This document shows positions 42,601 through 53,111 of a stretch of DNA of 64,000 bases, in pieces. The translations under genes were made by a program, and so were the position numbers. The notes under the pieces were generated by a model. It searched no databases. It had not been told where the DNA came from and saw only the letters and a program-made list of their open reading frames with translations. Position 1 is the first letter of the stretch, and each line of letters starts with the position of its first letter. The stretch comes from Gari tellinella (Eukaryota; Mollusca; Bivalvia; Cardiida; Psammobiidae). The DNA lies in assembly GCA_922989275.2 (NCBI GenBank), contig OV277866.1, forward strand, positions 76,668,328 to 76,732,327, given 5' to 3'.

Positions 42601-43191
42601 CTGGAATGCCGGTCACGACATGCCAATTGCTAAATGCTGCTTTGCCAGTTGCTAAATGCCAATACATCCAAAATAGCTTACTTTGATGAAATTGTCAGAT
42701 ATAACTACAGCAACAGGTTTCCACAGATGTTGTCCTTGGACATTGCCGTGGAGGTAAAGTGAAATATTGTAGCATGTTGTCCCTCACAATAGATACAGAC
42801 ATGTATAACATTATTAAGCAAGTGGCATATTGGCAATTGGCAAATTAGCATTATAGAACATATAAGCATTTAGCAAATGGCAATGTAGCAACTGGCAAAC
42901 AAGCATTTAGCATCTAGAAACTGACTTAACTGGTCAAAACAGCAAACAAAGTATTGTGGGTTTATTGTTAACACTCATGAACACCATCTAGTCGATTAGA
43001 CGGTGGTACAGTAAACATTTGACACCGAAAAAACACTCTTCAGTTAAAAGATATTAAATTAATGACAAATGGCAATTAGCATTAAGCAACTGGCAAATGG
43101 CATATTGGCAAGCATTTAGCAACTTGTAAATTAGCAATTGGCAAACAAGCATTTAGCATTTAGCAATTGGCATGTCGTGACCGGCATTCCA
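41963..43191. mobile_element. Q: ~1.2-kb foldback of two inverted units
   Basis: Unit 1 (41963-42571) and unit 2 (42601-43191) both begin TGGAATGCCGGTCRCGACAT and end with its complement, and they are inverted copies of each other around a 29-bp E-family spacer. Each has clusters of GCCAATTGCTAAATGCTAAT and its complement near the ends. Both inner segments share CATCCAAAATAGCTTACTTT. No protein frame. Confidence 0.82.
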
Positions 43192-43722
43192 TATCTGAGT
43201 TTTTATCATGTTCTAAAAGGCGAGTTTTATAAATACAATAAATTATGAACACGAATGTTAGATTCTATTTACATCATAACCTTGCAATGTTCTTTTTACC
43301 ATCTCGATACTTGTTTTAGAGTTCTAGCTTCACTGTACAAGTCAAAAGATGACGCTGAATGGACCGCCCAAATGAGCAAACATACAAAAAGTAGATCTAA
43401 GGTTATTTCCGATTTATTCAGAATAAATCAAGGGAGCAAACATCCCTTGCATCATTCCCATCAACGCAGACAGAAATGTCGCTTGACGTCATATTTGTTT
43501 ACATATTTTGACAGCGCGTAGGAATACACATCTTAGTAAGACAACCTCATTTGCATAGTTAAACCACTAGTTATATACGAGAAATAAGCAATGAATGTTA
43601 TTCAACGCTTGCACTGTAAGATGTGTTATAAACATAATAATTAGATAACGATTGACACTATATATAGCATGTATTCTAGCCGTGACGTCACTAACCCTTA
43701 TCCGAATTTAAAACGTATAGTA
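43192..43722. other. No recognised feature
   Basis: The frame at 43255-43521 (88 codons) has no family resemblance that I recognise. Treated as non-coding. Confidence 0.4.
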
Positions 43723-44071
43723 CAGTGCCCCTGCCTTACAACGGTCATCAGAACAACAATTCCCTTCTTACAACAATGCTTGCGACTGTTCCATAAACAA
43801 GACAATTATGTCCAACCATTTCGCGGCCGCAATATCGTCTGCTTACAATTGTCGCCTGCTGTTTATCTTAAAGTTACATAACTGATATTTTAACAGGAAC
43901 ACATAATGACGAGTGACAAACAGATTGAATCAAAATCAGACAGCGCGTTACGGGGCGTCTGATCTGGATTCAAGCTGTTTGCAAATGTAAGCTAATTCCC
44001 TACCTAGAAACAACTCTCTCCATACAACATATTTGTCTCCCAGTGGACGTTGTTGTAGAGAGGGAGCACTG
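43723..44071 (+). mobile_element. Family C copy C2
   Basis: CAGTGCCCCTGCCTTACAAC ... GTTGTAGAGAGGGAGCACTG, TA both sides; chassis II with loop GCGCGTTACGGGGCG. It ends about 150 bp before the 3' end of the first esterase gene. Confidence 0.82.
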
Positions 44072-44219
44072 TATATATTTAGCATGTTTGCTAATCATGA
44101 CGTTCTTAACCCCTATCATTTTAAACAGTATCTAAACTACCAATATATGACAGGAAACCAGTGGAGCACGTTTAATTCTAAATCAAAAGGGTTCATAATA
44201 TCAACACATGTATCGTACT

Positions 44220-46868
44220 TTATCCTACTAAAGAAGGAGACGTATTGTCTGGCCTTGAAGGCATACCTTTCGATGGCAGCAGAGTCTTGAGGGTTTTCCA
44301 CAACCGTAACATCCACTCCTGCTCGCTATGGCTCGCTCCAGGGTACACATTGACCCACACATTGTTGTCAAGAACATAGCCGTTTATCTTTGTCATTTTC
44401 GCTGCGACCTCCACTGCTGCTGCCACCATTCCGAAAGGAGGAATAACCTCTAATCCGCCAACATCGATATAAATTCTCTGTCGTGGTCTGTTCTTGTTCA
44501 GAGAAACATTGCGCATAGTTTGGTTTAGAAATTCAAAGCCTGACGACACCATATCATTATCAAATTTTAATGGCCACCAGAATGACGAGGACTGACATGC
44601 AGCGAATCCGAAGTCACGTGGGCGTGTCCAAGCGGCATGACATGCCATAAGACCGCCAAGCGAGTAGCCAATGATACCGATATTATTCCTGTCAGTGGTC
44701 AGACGATTGTTACTAAGTCTTTGGACGGTTGGTCGGACATTTTGTAACAGGAATTCAATAACAGCATTTCCTTTACCTCCCATGGGAACTAATTTTCCAC
44801 ATTTGTGCAGCATAAGGTTTAAAAATGCAAGGGCATCTTTAGTATCGTTTACAGAAAAACAACCGCCACACTCATCAAGAAATGTGCCGTTTTTACAGTC
44901 GAAGTATTTATGAACAGAAGGGGTAAGAAAGTCCATGCGTTCTGTTGGATTACTAGTATTGTAATCACCGAAACCAATGACAACGAATTCTTCTGTAACC
45001 CCAAACTTCGTTATTGGGTCATCAAGCATATTCTGCGGTATAGTTAAAAGGTTTTCATTAAAGTCTAGGGCGAAAATTACTGGGTACACTTTGTGAATGT
45101 TTTCATAGAAACTTGGTGGCTTATAGAGTGTGATTGACCTGTTTCCACCGAGATCTCCAGAATCAACTGTAATCGTTGATATGTTGCCATTCTTTTGGTA
45201 GAACCATGGATAGGTGAAAACTTGCCTCTTGTTTGAAAAGTAATTAGAAACCTTTGACATTGGAAGTTCTACAGCAAAGTTTCCTCCTAACATATCTACT
45301 TGGTTGTCGACTAGAACTCTATATTCGAACTTGTCTCCCTGAAGCGGATGTTTGTCTGCGCATGTCTGGCATCTGTATCCGTCGAGCGATGATGTGTAGG
45401 ATATATTCAATGTCCACGTGTCAGTAGACGTCTTTGGAATAACTGTTCCTTTATTCCAGCTTAGTCCGAGTCCGTTCCCGCGAATGTACATCTGGGAACC
45501 AAGGTGCATCTGAAAAATAGTTAAACCCATTACACCATGGCCTGTTTCTAGTATTGAGCATATGTTGCCTCTTAAAGCAGGTAGCAGGTTAAATAAAGCA
45601 GAATATCATTGCGCCTTAATAAGGCACATTCTGTTATATTTCAGATTGCTGTAGGCTACCATCTGCTAGAATATATAGAAAATATTTCTGATGATACATA
45701 CTTATGATTTTATCATTTTGGAGCTAGTTTCAGCTGCATTTATCCGTCGCCGGCTAAAGCAAAACAGGTTGCAGCCAGATCATTCGGCAAATACATTGGG
45801 AATCGACAAGCCTCAAAGTCATTTGCCACTCAATTTTGATAAAATCTTAACATTTTCAGAATACCATCATTGTCCGTATCCGTTTCCTTGTAATGCGTTA
45901 AAATATATTTTCGTTTTTAAAACGGAGGGGATTTGTTCTTCTCTTTTATATGTGTATATTCAGGGAACCAACAAAGGTAAAACTATGATGTTTATTCTAT
46001 TTTCTATCTCTGTAGCGCCTCGGTATGGTCTCAACGTTACACGTAACTCATTATTCCCTAGGTGTTATTGCAAACGCTTACCCTACGAGACAAGTTCACT
46101 TGTCGCAGATCCCCAGATATTAGTATTCTAAAAACTAAAATCTTTATTTCTGTATTAAACCTATGGTGTAACTACTCATTAGAATCGTCTCTTTGAGAAA
46201 TAGGTGAGTAAATATTGGATTTATTCAGTGTACTCGCTCTTATCTTGAACCCTACTTGTTGTTTGCAAACATTGCAGATCTTGACCAGAGGGCTCCTACA
46301 TGAGCCATACAATCTGCACCTTTTGCCCTGTTGCACTTTATTTTCTAAAGCGAACCCCAAATAGTTAAAAACTGGAATATACTTTTTTAACTGAAAACTG
46401 GAATTGTCAAGACAAAGTTTCAAGGGTGGACGAATTAATGGAATGATAAACCAAAATAAACGGTGTTGATAAAACACACCCACACGCACCCACACCCACC
46501 CCCCACTCACACACACCCACCCCACCCACACCCCGCACACACCACATACCCCACCCACCCCCACCCCACCCCCACCCCCACCCCACCCCCACACACACCC
46601 CACCCCACCACACCCCCACACACACCCACACCCACACCCACACACTCACCCCCCCCCCCCCACACACTACCTTCATTGTGGTTTCCGGGTAGCGAACGAT
46701 GATGGTGAAGCTGAGGTTTTCCCTTGACATACTTGGAATACTCGCCAAACACGTGCCTCGCACACAGACCCCGCCCACGACAGAACTACTGTTACACGCC
46801 ATACCCCCCTTGCACGCCGTGCACAGGCACGTGAGAAGTAAAACACTAATCAGTCTAAGTAGGAGCAT
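44220..46868 (-). CDS. Secreted putative esterase (alpha/beta hydrolase), copy 1
   Basis: Two exons: 46868-46671 (66 codons) and 45509-44220 (429 codons plus stop), 495 residues. Junction AAG|GTAGTG ... TTTTTCAG|ATG, phase 0. Residues 1-22 (MLLLRLISVLLLTCLCTACK..) form a signal peptide; a Cys-rich segment follows (ACNSSSVVGGVCVRGTC), then an Ig-like N-terminal domain (MYIRGNGLGLSWNKGTV ...). The catalytic part has the nucleophile elbow GYSLGG (Ser ~349), a likely acid in YIDVGG (Asp ~415) and GASHSEQEW (His ~460), the order used by the Fes/esterase-D-like 'putative esterase' fold. Several N-x-S/T sites suit an extracellular protein. The substrate is unknown. The start at 46868 matches the paralogue's length; an in-frame Met lies 27 bases upstream. 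Confidence 0.88.
45521..45720 (-). mobile_element. Family A copy A17, 10 bp from a splice acceptor
   Basis: TTAAACCCATTACACCATGG, GCAGAATATCATTGCGCCTT hairpin region and CTACCATCTGCTAGAATATA. The terminus abuts the polypyrimidine tract of the first esterase acceptor. Confidence 0.65.
45890..46110. repeat. Intron block duplicated at 52530-52720
   Basis: TTCAGGGAACCAACAAA, TTCTATTTTCTATCTCTG, CTCATTATTCCCTAGG and TTGCAAACGCTTACCCTACG recur in order at 52530-52720, marking a shared ancestral intron. Confidence 0.72.
46118..46255. mobile_element. Family H copy H4 (shortened)
   Basis: TATTCTAAAAACTAAAATCT, CTACTCATTAGAATCGTCTC and GATTTATTCAGTGTACTCGC are H words. The second stem arm is missing. 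Confidence 0.55.
46466..46667. repeat. ~200-bp (CACCC/CACA)n tract at a splice donor
   Basis: The plus strand is almost purely C and A, with a C12-13 run. The coding (minus) strand is therefore G-rich right after the donor of exon 1 (GTAGTGTGTGGGGG). Such tracts can form G-quadruplex-like structure (inference). Confidence 0.92.
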
Positions 46869-47015
46869 CGTTCTGTGAACAGAATAGTATAACATAGCAT
46901 GATTGAAGTAATATATTCTGACCAGATTCAGTATCAACAATTTACACTGACTTTTTATTAATACAGAATTTACAGCGGGGAAGAGGTTGTTCTTTACCAA
47001 TAAACTGAGTTATGC

Positions 47016-47345
47016 TGTAGTGCCCCCTCCCTACAAAGACCCTTCTAATAACGGGTTCTTCCATGTACAACAATACTTGCCGCTCTATCCGAAACAAAAT
47101 TTATATATAATGATTACACTGCTGCAATATCATCTGCTTGAAACTGTCATCTACTGTCTTTTCCCTCAAAGTAAGGTATTGGACGTTTTGTCAGAAGAAA
47201 CATAAAATCGAGTGACAAACAGTTTGAACCAAGATCAGAGGCTGCGTATTACATGTATGTAATACGATTTCATTTGAAAGCAGTGTGTAACCCAGTTACT
47301 GATAAGGATTCAAACTTGAACTTGAACTGTTTGCCACTTAGATCA
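47016..47345 (+). mobile_element. Family C copy C3, right end lost
   Basis: GTAGTGCCCCCTCCCTACAA at the left; AATATCATCTGCTTGAAACT and GAGTGACAAACAGTTTGAAC inside. The hairpin is disrupted by about 70 bases, and no right terminus was found. Confidence 0.62.
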
Positions 47346-47415
47346 ATAAACATAACTATGCACAATTGTAAAATATGTCCTTTCTACATTACCGATATAT
47401 TTTATTGCATTCAGC

Positions 47416-47655
47416 TTAACCCTTTACCCACGGTTTATAACATTAAATACAGGTGATCACTTAAAGCAGGTTGAAAGTAAAGCAGAATGTGCCTTAAGGC
47501 ACATTCTGCTTTACTTTCAGCCTGCTTTAAACTACTATTTGCTAGGTTATATCAATATATTTGTCATTGTAATTGTTCATGAGGTTATAAACTGGAACTA
47601 TTTTCTTTAGCGATAAATTACACACGCTAAAAGTCCCTTATATGGGGGAAAGGGT
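47416..47655 (-). mobile_element. Family A copy A18
   Basis: TTAACCCTTTACCCACGG ... TATATGGGGGAAAGGG. Perfect chassis I stem AAGTAAAGCAGAATGTGCC. Confidence 0.78.
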
Positions 47656-48062
47656 GGATGCCTTTTTCCTTGTACATATACGTATGTGAGTCATCTACAA
47701 ACAGTGTGATAATGCAGATTACACTTGCGCTATACAAACAATGTAGACCATGATCAGAGAGCTATTAAATGATCTCTGTGATCTGGGTCTGTCAAAGTTC
47801 CTTTGGTTTTGAACATACATTATTTATCAACAACCATTTACAATGATAGATACGCAAATCCTTCAAATAAACGCGTAAAACCTGTGCTTAAACAATAGCG
47901 TCCACTGCAAACAGTTTGGAGCCAGATAAGACGTTACGTGAACTCGGCGTCTGATCAGGCTACAAACTGGTTGAAAATAACATGTTTAAGTACATAGTTC
48001 ATACATCCTCTACATGTTTGTTAGAAAGCGTTTTCTTTTTGTTTTACCCATTGCACTATTAA

Positions 48063-48268
48063 CCCTTAGCCCGCCAAATAAATTGTCGTCTGCTATATTT
48101 CTCGTCTGCTTCAAGTTTCAAAGTGCTTCAAAGTTGCTCAAAATTGCTGAAAATGTTGTCCGAGTGTCAAACAGCTTGGATCCGGATGAGACGCCGAGTT
48201 ACTCGGCGTCTCATCCGGATCCAAGCTGTTTGCATATGGAGTTATAGTTGTGCGTGGCAGGCTAAGGG
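48063..48268 (+). mobile_element. Family G copy G1, TTAA target
   Basis: TTAA at 48059-48062 and 48269-48272. Ends CCCTTAGCCCGCC / GGCAGGCTAAGGG. A chassis II hairpin with a perfect stem GGATCCGGATGAGACGCCGA and loop GTTAC. Confidence 0.85.
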
Positions 48269-48272
48269 TTAA

Positions 48273-48540
48273 TACGCCTTTTCTCGCCTTTGTCATATTT
48301 CTCCATTGAAGACATCTCCACTTGAAATACTCATGAATATACAATTTATATCAAAACAATTTTTTTTCTATATTCTGTCAAATAGTACTAGCTTAAAGCA
48401 GGTTGAAAGTAAAACAGAGTTCGCCTTCAGGCCTATTCAGTTATACTTTAAACCTGCTTGCAAGTGGTAAGCTATATAATAATATCAATATATAGTAATA
48501 AACATTCAATTCTAGAAACAGGCTATGGGGTAAAGTTTAA
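48273..48540 (+). mobile_element. Family A copy A19, sharing its TTAA with G1
   Basis: TTAATACGCCTTTTCTCGCC ... AGGCTATGGGGTAAAGTTTAA. The left CCC...CCCATA end is missing: the sequence starts at TACGCC immediately after G1. Confidence 0.65.
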
Positions 48541-48756
48541 AAGATAAACGTACTTTCCTTTATAAAATGGCTCCGGTATAAAGATCTACTCACCCAGAGT
48601 TTTCGGAAGTCTATGGTCAAAGGCAGATGTCCGTGCTAGTATAGAAAGGTACATATGTACGTGGTTCTTATTATACCTCGGTAAACAAACTATCAAGCAA
48701 TACAAATATTTCAACTACATGTATCTTCATTATCAGTTAAGTGACATAAATAAGTA

Positions 48757-48983
48757 CATCGGGGAAACGTTATTCGCGTTTACGCTCAAACTAATATTTC
48801 TATTTCAAACAGTTTGGAGTCTAATCAGACGCCGTATAACCCGGCGTCTGATCAGGCTCCAAACTGTTTGCCACTCAGATTAACATGAGTTGTCAGAATT
48901 GTCTAAAAGTTGTACTTTTGTAGGTTTAAGTGTTTTGCGTTTCGTTTGCGTTTAAACGGGAAAGAATAACATTTTCTCCACTG
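48757..48983 (-). mobile_element. Family B copy B6 (reverse, left end eroded)
   Basis: CATCGGGGAAACGTTATTCG at the left; GAATAACATTTTCTCCACTG at the right. Chassis II with AATCAGACGCCGTATAACCC. Confidence 0.72.
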
Positions 48984-49039
48984 TACTTTCCGTATAGAAA
49001 GAGTTGCGGTTTACCGTCTGCCCCTTTCATACATTGACT

Positions 49040-49145
49040 CAAGTACAGTGGTTATTTGAAAACAGTTTCGACTATGATCAGACGCCGCGTTACACGGCGT
49101 CTGATCAGGACCTTCACTGTTTGACACTTATTTTATTATTTCCAA
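49040..49145 (+). repeat. Isolated chassis II hairpin
   Basis: AAACAGTTTCGACTATGATC AGACGCCGCG ... TGATCAGGACCTTCACTGTTTGACAC. The outer family is not clear. Confidence 0.65.
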
Positions 49146-49324
49146 AGGAGAAAAACCTAAAATTTAAATTTGAGAAATATAAGCAGACGACAATTGTTTA
49201 AAATTGATGACGTCATGGCAGTGTTCAAAGGGACTAAGCTTGCAACTAGACGTATTTTAAAACATTTATCTTTTCATCAAGAGCGGGTGTGCATGCAAGT
49301 ACGATGGAAACTACATTGTTCATA

Positions 49325-49657
49325 CAGCGCTTCCTCCCTACAACGGCCCTCCAAACAACGACCCCCTCTTTACAACGACCATTGCTGCTGTTGCCTAAAC
49401 AGAACAATTATGTATAGCTCTTTGACTGCTGTAATATCGTCTGCTTAATGTTGTCTTCTGCTCTTTTTTTTCTCAAAGTTACATACATGTGTATTGGACA
49501 TTTTGCCAAAAGAATCTTAATGACAAGAGACAAACAGTTTGATTCCAGATCAGACGCGGCGTTTTAAACCAATTTACCACCCTGTAACAACTCCCTTCGA
49601 ACAACACACACCATTTGTGTATCCCATTTGGATGTCGATGTAGAAAGGAAGTTTTGT
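49325..49657 (+). mobile_element. Family C copy C4 (hairpin half lost)
   Basis: CAGCGCTTCCTCCCTACAAC; CTGTAATATCGTCTGCTTAA; GACAAACAGTTTGATTCCAG ATCAGACGCG. The second arm is absent; it ends near GTAGAAAGGAAGTTTTG. Confidence 0.65.
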
Positions 49658-49798
49658 ATATATCTAAACGAAACGAGACTTTAACATCTTGAAATAAAAT
49701 ATAGGAACTGGTACGTTCTTAAAAACATAACCGATTTATCTTAACTTGATTCATAATCAGCTTTATACCTGATCAGACACCTGGCTATTCATCTGTTA

Positions 49799-50044
49799 CA
49801 GTGGAGAATCTGTTATTGTTTCCCGTTTAAACGCAAACGTACGCAAACGCAAAGCGCTAAAACGTAGAAAAGAACCACTTTTTGACAATTCTGATATTTC
49901 ATGTTTATCTTGGTGGCAAACAGTTTGAAGCCTGATCAGACGCCGGGTTACCCGGCGTCTGATCTGGCTCCAAACTGTTTGCACTGCAAATAATAGTTTT
50001 AGCGTAAACGCGTTTATTAGGAAAGAATAACACATTCTCCACTG
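49799..50044 (+). mobile_element. Family B copy B7
   Basis: CAGTGGAGAATCTGTTATTG ... CACATTCTCCACTG, TA on both sides, full chassis II. Confidence 0.88.
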
Positions 50045-50279
50045 TACGGCACCAACCTATTTGCAATGGAACTTATTGTTTTAGTATTTAAATGCGTTTC
50101 TTTGGAAAGAATATCGTTTTTCTTTTCCAATGTACATTTTTAATACTTTTGTAAATCCACCACCAAAATCAGCGTCTTATTCACTGTCTTAAAAAGCGGG
50201 GGAAAATTTATTCTTCCTCGGTAAAAGCGGTTGTGCTTTAACTAGAATCTTCCACTGCAAAACAGTTAAGTGCCATATC

Positions 50280-51050
50280 ATACACAAAGTGGCTCTGTGT
50301 CTGATTAGACTCTAAGCATTTTGTCATCTAGATTTATATTGATCGTTTTCTCAATTTTATGGCATTGCGTTCACTGTTCGTTTTTGTTTTAAATTAGAAA
50401 CTAGTTGTTCGCTTGGTTCCTAACTGAAATTCTTTGTGTGCCAATATGGCTAATACATTACAAATTGCATGTATTTAACCACTGAAATATGTAACCAATA
50501 CGGTTAAGCCGGATATGACGTACACTGTTGGTTTCGTTTAACCCTTTCATTCTCATTGACAACTTAAATCGCGTTTGAAAACAGTTTGGATCCTGATCAG
50601 ACGCCGCGTGACGCGGCGTCTGATCAAGATCCAAACTGTTTGACACTCGTTTTAACATTTCTTCAGTCATACTGCCTTATTTTTCTTTTAACTTTGAAAC
50701 GACATTGCAGACAATAAAATTGAAGCAGATGACAATGAAATATTTGGCAGTGAAAGGGTTAAATAGGAGTATACCAGTTACCACTGTAACAATTGAGCTT
50801 ACTGGTTACTTGCTCGATTTTCTTAACTAACATTCCTTATCCGCCACTGTACAAATTGCAATTAGACGTCTTAACCACTTAGAAATTTAACCAATATGAA
50901 TAACCTGGATAAAATATGTACACGTGTTCTCATTTATTACAAATCATGTGTGGTTTCGCCTTTGACTAGCGCGACTTGGAAATGTCAACCAATTTAGACC
51001 TTGCGAAGAGTTTACTCGTCCTTTACTAACCTGTAGAAATACAATAATTG
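50280..51050. repeat. Segmental duplication block X (pair of 55650-56470)
   Basis: Shared in order with block Y: ATTTAACCACTGAAATA, CACTGTTGGTTT, GAGCTTACTGGTT, CTCGATTTTCTTAACTAACA, ACACGTGTTCTCATTTATTA and AAGAGTTTACTC. X carries G2 and lacks D3; Y carries D3 and lacks G2. Confidence 0.82.
50542..50758 (+). mobile_element. Family G copy G2, TTAA target, paralogous empty site
   Basis: TTAA at 50538-50541 and 50759-50762. Ends CCCTTTCATTCTC / TTTGGCAGTGAAAGGG. Chassis II GGATCCTGATCAGACGCCGC. In block Y the same point (56163-56168, TTGTTTAAACGG) has a single TTAA and no element. Confidence 0.88.
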
Positions 51051-51699
51051 TTGTCCTAAGCAAATAGCGTAGAACCAGATCAGAGGGCTCCCAATAATGA
51101 CCAGATCGTGTCTAGATTCAGTATAAATAGCGACATCATATTTCTAATGGTACTCTGTTTACTTTATTAATATAAAACAAACAAAATTGTGAAATAATAT
51201 TCCCCCTGCTAAATAACCTTAACGTTTGTCTGACATGACCAAACTTGTGCTGAATTCATAACTACACATGTAAAATATGAATTTTCTATCGCATGTAGTT
51301 ACAATAAGTGACATTGTCTTTTATCGGACATGGCCCAATTTATACAGAGTTCAAGAATTCTAGAGTATAGTGCACATGCCTAATATAAATTCTCTACTGC
51401 ATGTAGTTCCAAAGTAAGGGCACATTTGGTTATGTGGGTTAAATGTAAAGGCCAAGGTCACAACATACAACACATGGCCTGGTTGCAGAGGTATAGACAC
51501 AATGAAGATTGCATACAAAGTATGCAAGTCCTATTGGTTTAAATGCTGGAAGTATTTAAAAGATAGAACAGTAGGTCAAATGTGAAGGTCAAAGGCACAG
51601 AGGCAAAACTATTAACATAGTCGGGAGTGTTCTGGTACAAGCAAGTCACACGTCAAGTATAAAAGGCACTTAAGAAATAGTGCAAGCTTTATAGGCAAT

Positions 51700-52230
51700 G
51701 TTAGGGGGTTTGGGTTAATATTTGGTTTAGTAGGTCCAATATCAGGTTTAATGATAAGAGCAATATGTATGTACAAATTATGAATTCCCTATCACTTGAG
51801 GGTCAAAGGTTATTGTCATTTCTACTTTCATCTTTTGACCTATGTGACATTGACCTTTGACCATACATGTCCCAATTGTGCATGTTCACATACCTATTTA
51901 TATGTAAAAATAACATTATGTGCCATGTATTGAGTGCGTATTGCTTATACCGGTAGTTCAAAAGTTATAGTCTCGGTTAAAGTTGAGAATAAATTTGATC
52001 TTTTGACTTCTGTGACCTTCCCATTTGACTCGACATGTCTAGAATATACATATTCAAATTCCTTTTAATAAAAGCAATATGGAAACCTAAATATGAAGTC
52101 CATATCACTTGAGGCTCAAGGTTATTGCCATTTCAAGTATTGAACATTTTGATCTCTATTACTTTTCACGGTACATGTCCAAAGCCTACATATTCATAGT
52201 TATAGGCATATAAATAATAATGCTGCAAAT
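51700..52230. repeat. Degenerate ~150-170-bp repeat
   Basis: TATCACTTGAGGGTCAAAGG TTATTG near 51790 and TATCACTTGAGGCTCAAGGT near 52105, plus TGACCTTTGACCATACATGT-like words. About three diverged units; no coding. Confidence 0.5.
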
Positions 52231-52529
52231 CGCGGGTCGTTTTGGACACCTAACCAGTCTTCTTCTGTGATATTCGTTATATTTAGATATATCTATATAT
52301 TCGTATCGTCCGCTGTACTTTACCCATAATATAATATTTAAACGGTCACTTTACACATCTAGTGAATAATATGACTCGCTTGTAATGTAAAACGTGCATA
52401 AATAGCTATCACTTCTAGTAAAAGTGTGTAGCTACTTTTATGCTTATTGTGGTCTTCTCGGAAGCTTTTTTGAATATCTAGGTCATACATACAACGTAAT
52501 TTCCTACACATGCCCTTGCATTGCGTTAC

Positions 52530-52720
52530 ATTTAGGTTCACTAAAACGGGGGGAATAATTTCTTCTCATCTTTTATACGTGAACGTGAGAGATTCAGGGA
52601 ACCAACAAATATATATTATTGTTTCTGTTTTCTATCTCTGAAACATCTCTAACAGCCTCATTGTTAACCAATTATTCTCTAGACCCAAGTGTATGAGTTA
52701 TTTGCAAACGGTTATTCTAC
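52530..52720. repeat. Relic intron block (pair of 45890-46110)
   Basis: See the pair. Its presence just left of the relic exon at 52848 shows that the relic came with intron sequence. Confidence 0.72.
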
Positions 52721-52847
52721 GTGTAAGCTTAACTTGTTTGTACTCATCCAGAAAAGCTAAGTGGTAACTGGTGTCAGAACCATGCCACCATAGAAACGTA
52801 ATACCACAATAAACCAATATACAATGTTGAAGACACGCGCAGTTTAC

Positions 52848-52915
52848 CTTCAGTGTGGTTTCCGGGTTGCGAACGATGACGGTGAAGCTGAGGGTTTCTC
52901 TGGACATACTTCACA
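52848..52915 (-). pseudogene. Relic of esterase exon 1 (third copy)
   Basis: The minus strand encodes SMSRETLSFTVIVRNPETTL K with an intact AAG|GTAAAC donor, as at the end of exon 1 in both intact genes. Just upstream an in-frame TGA replaces the Cys-rich and signal-peptide region, and no second exon follows before 50 kb. It is a truncated duplicate. Confidence 0.8.
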
Positions 52916-53111
52916 CTGGTACGGCAAAACGAACGGGCTCCCGCTTAACGCTTCGGTTCCCGTTAATCTAACGTATCGGCTCCAGTTAAAAAAAGGCGTT
53001 AGTTGTCAAATCGACATATGTGAGTATACAAATATGATGCTTGTCCATGGATATTGCTTTACATGAAGACCAAGATGACTCTTTCGGAGTGTCTCACATA
53101 CTGATGCATGC

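Noticed and set aside
42001..43190. Possible CRISPR-like array from repeated GCCAATTGCTAAATGC
   Set aside because: Spacing is irregular, copies are inverted, and the sequence is an animal foldback element.
43255..43521. 88-codon plus-strand frame
   Set aside because: No recognisable family, no splice context; length is compatible with chance.
44671..44913. 80-codon plus-strand frame
   Set aside because: Antisense shadow of the first esterase exon.
45691..46131. 146-codon plus-strand frame
   Set aside because: Covers part of A17 and the duplicated intron block; no motif, and the homologous block at 52.5 kb does not keep the frame.
46407..47000. 197-codon minus-strand frame with a Gly/Val-rich tail
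   Set aside because: Only the part down to 46671 is exon; the Gly/Val tail is translation of the C/A repeat in the intron.
52824..53066. 80-codon plus-strand frame over the relic exon
   Set aside because: Antisense to the relic; similarity to the esterase is on the minus strand only.
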